5,836 nucleotides of DNA from Bacteriovorax stolpii (lineage in GTDB: Bacteria; Bdellovibrionota; Bacteriovoracia; Bacteriovoracales; Bacteriovoracaceae). Below the pieces are notes generated by a model. The model was not told the DNA's origin and searched no databases. It was given only the letters and a program-made list of their open reading frames with translations. Shown here piece after piece: positions 1 through 4,375 of this stretch. The translations under genes were made by a program, and so were the position numbers. The stretch is taken from the NCBI GenBank assembly GCA_945890905.1, contig CAMDDI010000208.1:1-5836 (forward strand), given 5' to 3'. Each line of letters opens with the position of its first letter. Positions within the stretch are counted from its first letter, which is position 1.

Positions 1-368
1 CTGTAGAGAAGGCCGTGTTGTATAATCCTAAGGCCCATGTGATCGTTGATCTGGGCTCTAAGGCCTCTCCTATCATTGACGTGACTAAGACATCGAACTG
101 CATGCTGGAGAATATTCCTCATGCTGATGACTTCACCATTTCTTTAAAAGATCGAGTGGCCTTGGTTGAGCGCGAGATGATTTTAGCTGAGATTAAGCGC
201 CATAAAGGCAATAAATCAAAAGCGGCGACATCTATGGGGATCTCAAGAGAAGCACTTCGTAAGAAGATGCTGATGTCAGATGAAATTATCGAGCAGATCA
301 AGAATCCTGAGGCCAAAACTGTTGTTTTGGTTCCAGTTGAAGCGGACGACAAAAAAGAAGCGGCTTAA
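1..368 (+). CDS. C-terminal part of a sigma-54-dependent (NtrC-family) transcriptional activator
   Basis: The frame is open to the left edge, so this is the end of a longer gene; the GTG at 15 is probably internal. The first visible residues (VEKAVLYN, 3-26) match the end of the sigma-54 AAA+ ATPase domain, where family members read NVxERAV after the WPGNVREL motif. A linker of about 45 residues follows. Then comes a Fis-type DNA-binding domain: a helix beginning near VEREMILAEIKRHKGNK, and the turn-helix KAATSMGISREALRKKM at about 216-269. Family members use this domain to bind enhancer-like sites and activate sigma-54 RNA polymerase by ATP hydrolysis. After the HTH there is an extra tail of about 32 residues ending in charged residues (DDKKEAA), longer than in textbook NtrC. 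The receiver or other sensory domain lies outside the window, so the signal and targets cannot be told. The terminator directly downstream separates it from the cdaA operon. The family call is firm; the exact regulator is unknown. Confidence 0.85.
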   Translation, partial: VEKAVLYNPKAHVIVDLGSKASPIIDVTKTSNCMLENIPHADDFTISLKDRVALVEREMILAEIKRHKGNKSKAATSMGISREALRKKMLMSDEIIEQIKNPEAKTVVLVPVEADDKKEAA

Positions 369-380
369 AATATCTCACAC

Positions 381-432
381 TCCAGGGCATTCTTTACACG
401 ATGTCCCTGGAATTTCCTTTATTTCCCTTTTT
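381..432 (+). terminator. Rho-independent terminator after the sigma-54 activator gene
   Basis: Arms TCCAGGG (381-387) and CCCTGGA (405-411) pair perfectly over 7 bases. CAT (388-390) and ATG (401-403) extend the stem by 3 pairs with T404 bulged; the loop is 391-400. A T-rich tract follows (413-432, TTTCCTTTATTTCCCTTTTT). It begins 12 bases after the TAA of the regulator gene and ends about 48 bases before cdaA, so cdaA probably begins its own transcription unit. The T tract is interrupted by C's, so termination may be less than complete. Confidence 0.8.
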
Positions 433-471
433 CCCCTCCGATAAGTCTAGTAATTCATTAACTTCGCCTTC

Positions 472-483
472 GAGGTAGCTTTG
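472..483 (+). promoter_or_regulatory. Ribosome-binding site that fixes the TTG start of cdaA
   Basis: GAGG at 472-475 sits 5 bases before TTG at 481. No ATG or GTG lies upstream in this frame before the in-frame TAA at 451-453. The next ATG (535, codon 19) would remove the start of the first membrane helix and has no comparable upstream GAGG. TTG at 481 is therefore the best start. Confidence 0.75.
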
Positions 484-1284
484 CAGCAGTTGGGTATTAT
501 CCTGACCAATTTCCGGCTTATTGATTTAATCGACATGATTGCGGTTTCACTAATCATGTATCGATTCCTGATGATCATTCAAGGAACACGCGCTTATCAA
601 ATGCTTTTTGGTATCGTGGCCTTGGCCATGCTCTGGTGGGTGAGTCAGGCTTATGAGCTCTATTCTCTGAGCTGGATTCTGCAAAACTTTTTTGATTATC
701 TCTTCATCATTCTCATTGTTTTGTTCCAAGATCAAATTAGAAGTGCTCTAGTTTCCATTTCAAGTACCAAGCTTTTAGGAACTCCTGGACGTTCTAAGTT
801 TGATCAGCAAATTGAAGAAGTTGTTGCGGCCTGTTCGGCTCTTTCTCGTGAGCGCACAGGTGCATTGATTGTATTTGAAAAAAATCATGGTCTTTTAAAT
901 TATTCTTCAAGTGGTACCCGCTTAGATTCACGAATCCACTCAGATATTATTTATTCCATCTTTCAAACTAAGTCTCCGCTCCATGATGGCGCCATCATTA
1001 TATATAATGGCGTTATTCAAGCAGCAGGATGTTTTTTACCACTCTCAAAAAATGTCGAGATTGACCGCCATTATGGTACCCGTCACCGAGCGGCCTTAGG
1101 AATTACCGAAATTTCTGATGCTGTGGTGGTCACAGTTTCTGAGGAAACTGGACGAATTAATATATGTTATGATGGAGTTTTCCATTACATGGAAAGCGAA
1201 GAGCATCTAAGAAAGTATCTGCGTAAATTCTTGCTTGAGATTGATCGTGTGACCACTCTGGAATCTGCGAGTAAATCTTTATGA
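481..1284 (+). CDS. cdaA: Membrane diadenylate cyclase CdaA (c-di-AMP synthase)
   Basis: It condenses two ATP into cyclic di-AMP, a messenger that in other bacteria controls potassium and osmolyte transport and cell-wall homeostasis. The 267-residue length is typical of CdaA. Three hydrophobic helices fill the N-terminus (about 12-32, 40-57, 66-83), with the family motif YRFLMIIQGTRA between the first two. A short linker leads to the DisA_N catalytic domain (about 110-235). Visible motifs are SPLHDGA with DGA at 169-171, GTRHR at 199-203, and SEETG at 220-224; the DGA and RHR motifs bind ATP and metal in this family. Nothing essential looks missing, so it should be active, with the catalytic domain in the cytoplasm. 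The start is TTG with a GAGG site 5 bases upstream. It is first in the operon and overlaps cdaR by 4 bases, which suggests translational coupling. Two overlapping palindromes lie over its DGA codons (983-1009). Confidence 0.95.
   Translation: MQQLGIILTNFRLIDLIDMIAVSLIMYRFLMIIQGTRAYQMLFGIVALAMLWWVSQAYELYSLSWILQNFFDYLFIILIVLFQDQIRSALVSISSTKLLGTPGRSKFDQQIEEVVAACSALSRERTGALIVFEKNHGLLNYSSSGTRLDSRIHSDIIYSIFQTKSPLHDGAIIIYNGVIQAAGCFLPLSKNVEIDRHYGTRHRAALGITEISDAVVVTVSEETGRINICYDGVFHYMESEEHLRKYLRKFLLEIDRVTTLESASKSL
983..998. repeat. Perfect 16-bp palindrome over the DGA codons of cdaA
   Basis: ATGATGGCGCCATCAT equals its own reverse complement. Its centre falls between the Gly170 and Ala171 codons of the catalytic DGA motif. 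It overlaps a second palindrome at 996-1009. Whether it has a role is unknown; conserved protein sequence may explain part of it. Confidence 0.9.
996..1009. repeat. Perfect 14-bp AT-rich palindrome in cdaA
   Basis: CATTATATATAATG equals its own reverse complement and shares its first 3 bases with the end of the 983-998 palindrome. It contains TATAAT (1003-1008), but no -35-like hexamer sits at a suitable distance upstream, so I do not call a promoter. Confidence 0.9.
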
Positions 1285-2201
1285 AAATGAAAAATAGAGT
1301 TAAAAAGCATTCCCTTAAATTTATCTCGGTTTTTCTTTCAGTCTTCCTCTGGGTCTATGTTCTTAATTCAGAAAAAGTACAATTTGAAAAAGTTGTAAGC
1401 CTTGAATACGTACTCCCTAATGATATGATTTTTGCTGATAAGCCTGTGACTGAAGTTGTTTTCATGATTGAAGGTCCACGGGCATTTGTTCGGACCGTGA
1501 CCGAGAGAGAAGATAAACTCGTGATTGATCTCAATCGCGCTAATTCAAAACGACAGTTAAATTTCTCTGTGGATATTAATCCCGCGGAACTCAATCTACC
1601 TTTTGGGATGATGGTGGAGAGAGTCATTCCCCGCAGAATCCCTATCCATTTAGAAAATAAGGCGAGTAAAATTCTTCCTATTAAATTGGCCTTCACTGGA
1701 CAACTACCGGAAAAACTTTCTTTGACCCGGGTCGAACTGAGTTCTGTGGAAGTGGAAGTTTACGGGCCGCGCTCTTTAATAGGGCGCCTTAAAGAAATTT
1801 CAACTAAACCCATTGAGTTAGAAAGCTTAGTTGGACAGGCCGAGATTCCGGTTGAAATTCAATTAGGTGATGACCGACTTACACTCACATCTGGTTATGA
1901 TTTAAAGCTTCGCTACGATTTAAAAGCTTCTAGTGCCAATTATGAGCTAAAAAATATCCCCATTAAGTATCTCTCTCATTCCGGAAAGGTTTTATCTCCT
2001 TTGCAACGAGCAAGTGTGAAGCTTTTAGTGCCAGATCGCGTGATGAAAAACCGATCAAATGTCTCGTCCTCTGTGCAAGTATGGGCCGATATACCTGAAG
2101 GAGCTCACGGAAAAATCGAAGTTCCTTTGCGAGTTATACTTCCTCCAAGCATGCATTTATTAGAGATCTCTCCTAAGACCATTCTTGTGAATATCCAGTA
2201 A
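1281..2201 (+). CDS. cdaR: YbbR-domain membrane protein CdaR, partner of CdaA
   Basis: CdaR binds CdaA in the membrane and modulates its activity, with its YbbR domains outside the cytoplasmic membrane. Here a basic N-terminus (MKMKNRVKKH) precedes one hydrophobic anchor (about 11-29), followed by three YbbR-type beta-rich repeats at about 36-125, 131-215 and 221-306. The first two carry the recurring GPR turn (65-67 and 162-164); in the third the equivalent stretch is VPDR. The protein ends directly after the third repeat; Firmicute CdaR usually has four. The ATG shares its bases with the cdaA stop (ATGA, 1281-1284) and no strong Shine-Dalgarno precedes it, so translation probably depends on ribosomes finishing cdaA. 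Codon 3 is also ATG (1287) and is a possible alternative start. A small in-frame near-duplication, YDLKLR then YDLKAS, lies at 1896-1931. The family call rests on the repeat pattern, the anchor and the position between cdaA and glmM. Confidence 0.92.
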   Translation: MKMKNRVKKHSLKFISVFLSVFLWVYVLNSEKVQFEKVVSLEYVLPNDMIFADKPVTEVVFMIEGPRAFVRTVTEREDKLVIDLNRANSKRQLNFSVDINPAELNLPFGMMVERVIPRRIPIHLENKASKILPIKLAFTGQLPEKLSLTRVELSSVEVEVYGPRSLIGRLKEISTKPIELESLVGQAEIPVEIQLGDDRLTLTSGYDLKLRYDLKASSANYELKNIPIKYLSHSGKVLSPLQRASVKLLVPDRVMKNRSNVSSSVQVWADIPEGAHGKIEVPLRVILPPSMHLLEISPKTILVNIQ

Positions 2202-2212
2202 AATGGTATAGT
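2185..2212 (+). promoter_or_regulatory. Possible sigma-70-type promoter for glmM
   Basis: TTGTGA (2185-2190) and TATAGT (2207-2212) are separated by 16 bases, resembling TTGACA and TATAAT with 4/6 and 5/6 matches. The -35 lies in the last codons of cdaR. A start near 2218-2220 would give a leader of about 25 bases that keeps the glmM ribosome-binding site. The -10 lies inside the hairpin at 2199-2230, so the two readings compete. This is prediction by eye only. Confidence 0.4.
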
Positions 2213-2230
2213 GAAACTATCCTCATTTTA
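2199..2230 (+). other. Imperfect hairpin between cdaR and glmM
   Basis: TAAAATG (2199-2205), which begins with the cdaR stop codon, pairs perfectly with CATTTTA (2224-2230). T2223 is bulged, G2206 pairs with C2222, T2207/C2221 is a mismatch, and ATAG (2208-2211) pairs with CTAT (2217-2220) around the loop TGAAA. That makes 12 pairs. No T tract follows, so it is unlikely to be an intrinsic terminator. The glmM ribosome-binding site GGAGA (2234-2238) begins 3 bases after it. It could be an RNA processing or stability element, or merely a by-product of an operator or promoter. Confidence 0.55.
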
Positions 2231-2244
2231 CTCGGAGAACGCAG

Positions 2245-3603
2245 ATGTCCATTCGAAAATTATTTGGTACTGATGGTGTTCGTGGTCGCGCAAATACCTA
2301 TCCCATGACAGGTGAAGTGGCCTTCGTATTGGGTCGTGCCGTAACAAGTTACTTCCAGCAAAATTTTTCTAAAAAGCCTTTGATCATTATTGGAAAGGAC
2401 ACTCGTCTCTCTTGTTACATGCTTGAGCAAGCTTTCTCGGCTGGTGTGTGCTCTCAAGGAGGGCGCGCTATTCTCACGGGCCCACTTCCCACTCCGGGTG
2501 TGGCCTTTGTCACTCAAAGTATGCGGGCCGATGCTGGTGTGATGATTTCAGCGTCCCATAATTCATTTGAAGATAACGGAATTAAAATTTTTGATCGCAC
2601 GGGACATAAGCTTCCTGATGAAATTGAAATTGAACTTGAGCGCATGGTTTTAGATCCTTCACTCATCCCTGTCCGTTCTGGTGAGCAGCTTGGTAATGCT
2701 AAACGCTTAGATGAAGTTATAGGCCGCTATATTGTTCACACTAAAGCAGCACTCTCTCCTCAATATTCCCTTGAGGGTCTTCGCATTGTAGTGGATGGGG
2801 CCAATGGTGCCGGTTATAAATTAGCACCCATGGTGTTTGAAGAGCTTGGTGCAGAAGTGATCGCTCTCGGTAATACTCCTAATGGAACAAATATTAACCG
2901 CGCCTGTGGAGCTCTTCATCCAGGTATGTGTGCCGAAACGGTGAAAAAATACCGCGCTGATCTAGGTGTGTGCTTAGATGGAGACGGGGATCGTTTAACA
3001 ATTGTAGATGGGCACGGAGAAGTCATTCATGGAGATAGACTCATTGGTTTGTGCGGAAAATTTCTCAAAGACAATCAAGAAATTGGTCCTTCCAAAGAAG
3101 TGGTCGGTACTGTAATGAGTAATTTTGGTCTGGAATTTTATCTAGAGCAACAAGGTTTGAAATTTATCCGCACTCAAGTGGGCGACCGCTATATTGTGGA
3201 ACACATGAGAACCAGTGGTGCTCTTTTTGGTGGAGAGCCTTCAGGGCATTTAGTTTTTAAAAAATATTCAACTACCGGGGACGGAATTCTTGCGGCCTTA
3301 AAAGTTATCGAGAGTATTAAATTTTATGACCGTGAACTCTCTGAGCTTGCTAATGAGATTGAGCTTTTTCCACAGAGATTAGAAAACATCTACGTGCAAA
3401 AAAGAATTCCTTTTGAAGATGTGCCAGAAATTAAAAGGGCCATGAAAGATGCTGAAGCCAAACTTGGTAAGGAAGGCAGAATTCTGCTTCGTTACTCAGG
3501 GACTGAAGCTCTTGCCCGTGTCATGGTAGAAGGGCGGGATTCAAAACTTGTGGATAGCATCTGCCTTGAACTCACTCAAGTCGTGACTAAAGCACTGGCC
3601 TAG
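2245..3603 (+). CDS. glmM: Phosphoglucosamine mutase GlmM
   Basis: It converts glucosamine-6-phosphate to glucosamine-1-phosphate, the step before UDP-GlcNAc, feeding peptidoglycan and lipopolysaccharide synthesis in the cytoplasm. The length of 452 residues is normal. It opens with the family signature KLFGTDGVRG (5-14). The phosphoserine loop is ISASHNSFEDNGIKIF, with catalytic Ser104 as the second Ser of SASHN. The magnesium loop DGDGDR is at 245-250 (Asp245, 247, 249), the sugar-binding loop GGEPSGH at 329-335, and the phosphate-binding loop RYSGTEALARVMVEG at 416-430. That last loop more often reads RPSGTEP; the Pro changes are mild. Activity in the family requires phosphorylation of the catalytic Ser. 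The ATG has GGAGA 6 bases upstream. Its place after cdaA-cdaR matches the Firmicute module in which GlmM binds CdaA and lowers c-di-AMP synthesis; whether that contact exists here is inference. It may also have its own promoter (2185-2212). Confidence 0.97.
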   Translation: MSIRKLFGTDGVRGRANTYPMTGEVAFVLGRAVTSYFQQNFSKKPLIIIGKDTRLSCYMLEQAFSAGVCSQGGRAILTGPLPTPGVAFVTQSMRADAGVMISASHNSFEDNGIKIFDRTGHKLPDEIEIELERMVLDPSLIPVRSGEQLGNAKRLDEVIGRYIVHTKAALSPQYSLEGLRIVVDGANGAGYKLAPMVFEELGAEVIALGNTPNGTNINRACGALHPGMCAETVKKYRADLGVCLDGDGDRLTIVDGHGEVIHGDRLIGLCGKFLKDNQEIGPSKEVVGTVMSNFGLEFYLEQQGLKFIRTQVGDRYIVEHMRTSGALFGGEPSGHLVFKKYSTTGDGILAALKVIESIKFYDRELSELANEIELFPQRLENIYVQKRIPFEDVPEIKRAMKDAEAKLGKEGRILLRYSGTEALARVMVEGRDSKLVDSICLELTQVVTKALA

Positions 3604-3611
3604 AGGAATTT

Positions 3612-4373
3612 ATGAAGTATCCAAGACTTGGCGTAAATATTGATCACGTTGCTACTCTCCGTCAGCAGAGAGGGGAGTTCTATCCAGAAGTTACTCGTGC
3701 CGCAGAAGTTTCTCTCGCAACTGGTGCTCATCAAATTACTATTCATCTGCGTGAAGACCGTCGGCATATTCAAGACCGGGATGTTCCAGAAGTTCATGAC
3801 ATTTGTAAGAAGCTGGCCCGTCCTCTCAATCTTGAGATGGGCTGCTCACATGAGATGATTCAAATTGCCATCAATGAGAATCCAGAATGGATTTGCTTAG
3901 TTCCTGAGAAACGTGAGGAGCGCACTACTGAAGGTGGACTTGATGTTGTTGACTCTGAAAATTTTGAACGGGTAAAAGCCGCCTGTATTCTTTTGAAGGC
4001 CAAGCTTCCACAGACCAAGATTTCTTTATTTGTCGAGGCCCATGAAAACGTTTTAAAAAATTGTCTTAAAATTAAAGCTGACGCAGTAGAAATTCATACT
4101 GGTGATTATGCCAAAGATTTTTTACTCAAAAATAACCTTGATTCATATTTGGCGCGCTACCGCGATGGTCACAAGATCATCAAAGCTGCTGGGTGGGGAT
4201 ATCACGCGGGTCACGGACTCACTTTTGAATCCTTAGAGCCTCTACTTAAAGAAGCTCTCTTTGAAGAATACAACATAGGTCATTGGATTATTGCTGAAGC
4301 AGTTTTCATTGGTCTTGGTCACGTAGTTAAAGAAATGCTTACATTAATTGAAAAATATCCTCTGAAAGGTTAG
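3612..4373 (+). CDS. pdxJ: Pyridoxine 5'-phosphate synthase PdxJ
   Basis: It condenses 1-deoxy-D-xylulose-5-phosphate with 3-amino-2-oxopropyl phosphate to make pyridoxine 5'-phosphate, the ring-closing step of the DXP-dependent vitamin B6 pathway, as a cytoplasmic TIM barrel. The length of 253 residues is slightly above the usual 240 or so. Signatures run in order: GVNIDHVATLRQQR (7-20), TIHLREDRRHIQDRDV (43-58), NLEM (73-76), LVPEKREERTTEGGLD (96-111), AGHGL (199-203) and NIGHWIIAEAVFIGL (221-235). By alignment with the E. coli enzyme the catalytic residues are His45, Glu75 and His201, all present. The residue before AGHGL is His198, where Asn is usual, and Glu229 stands where many members have Arg. 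AGAGGA (3602-3607) overlaps the glmM stop and lies 4 bases before the ATG, so it is probably cotranscribed with glmM. In many Proteobacteria acpS follows pdxJ; here nnr follows at once. Confidence 0.97.
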   Translation: MKYPRLGVNIDHVATLRQQRGEFYPEVTRAAEVSLATGAHQITIHLREDRRHIQDRDVPEVHDICKKLARPLNLEMGCSHEMIQIAINENPEWICLVPEKREERTTEGGLDVVDSENFERVKAACILLKAKLPQTKISLFVEAHENVLKNCLKIKADAVEIHTGDYAKDFLLKNNLDSYLARYRDGHKIIKAAGWGYHAGHGLTFESLEPLLKEALFEEYNIGHWIIAEAVFIGLGHVVKEMLTLIEKYPLKG

Positions 4374-4375
4374 TT

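Noticed and set aside
15..17. GTG at 15 as the start of a small 117-residue HTH protein
   Set aside because: The frame is open upstream to the window edge, and the residues just before and after GTG (VEKAVLYN) match the end of the sigma-54 AAA+ domain, so this is the tail of a longer gene.
440..460. Promoter for cdaA around TAGTAAT (448-454)
   Set aside because: A cdaA promoter is expected between the terminator and 481, but no hexamer resembling TTGACA sits 16-18 bases upstream of any TATAAT-like sequence here, so I cannot place it.
1003..1008. TATAAT inside cdaA as an internal -10 element
   Set aside because: The hexamer is perfect, but the region 16-18 bases upstream (979-986) has no -35 similarity, and the sequence follows from the codons for Ile-Tyr-Asn.
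1355..1696. 113-residue minus-strand frame opposite cdaR
   Set aside because: It is the longest antisense frame, but cdaR on the plus strand has a membrane anchor, YbbR repeats and operon context. The antisense product is low in recognisable structure.
3640..3858. 72-residue plus-strand frame inside pdxJ
   Set aside because: It overlaps pdxJ in another frame where PdxJ catalytic motifs are encoded; its residues resemble no domain.
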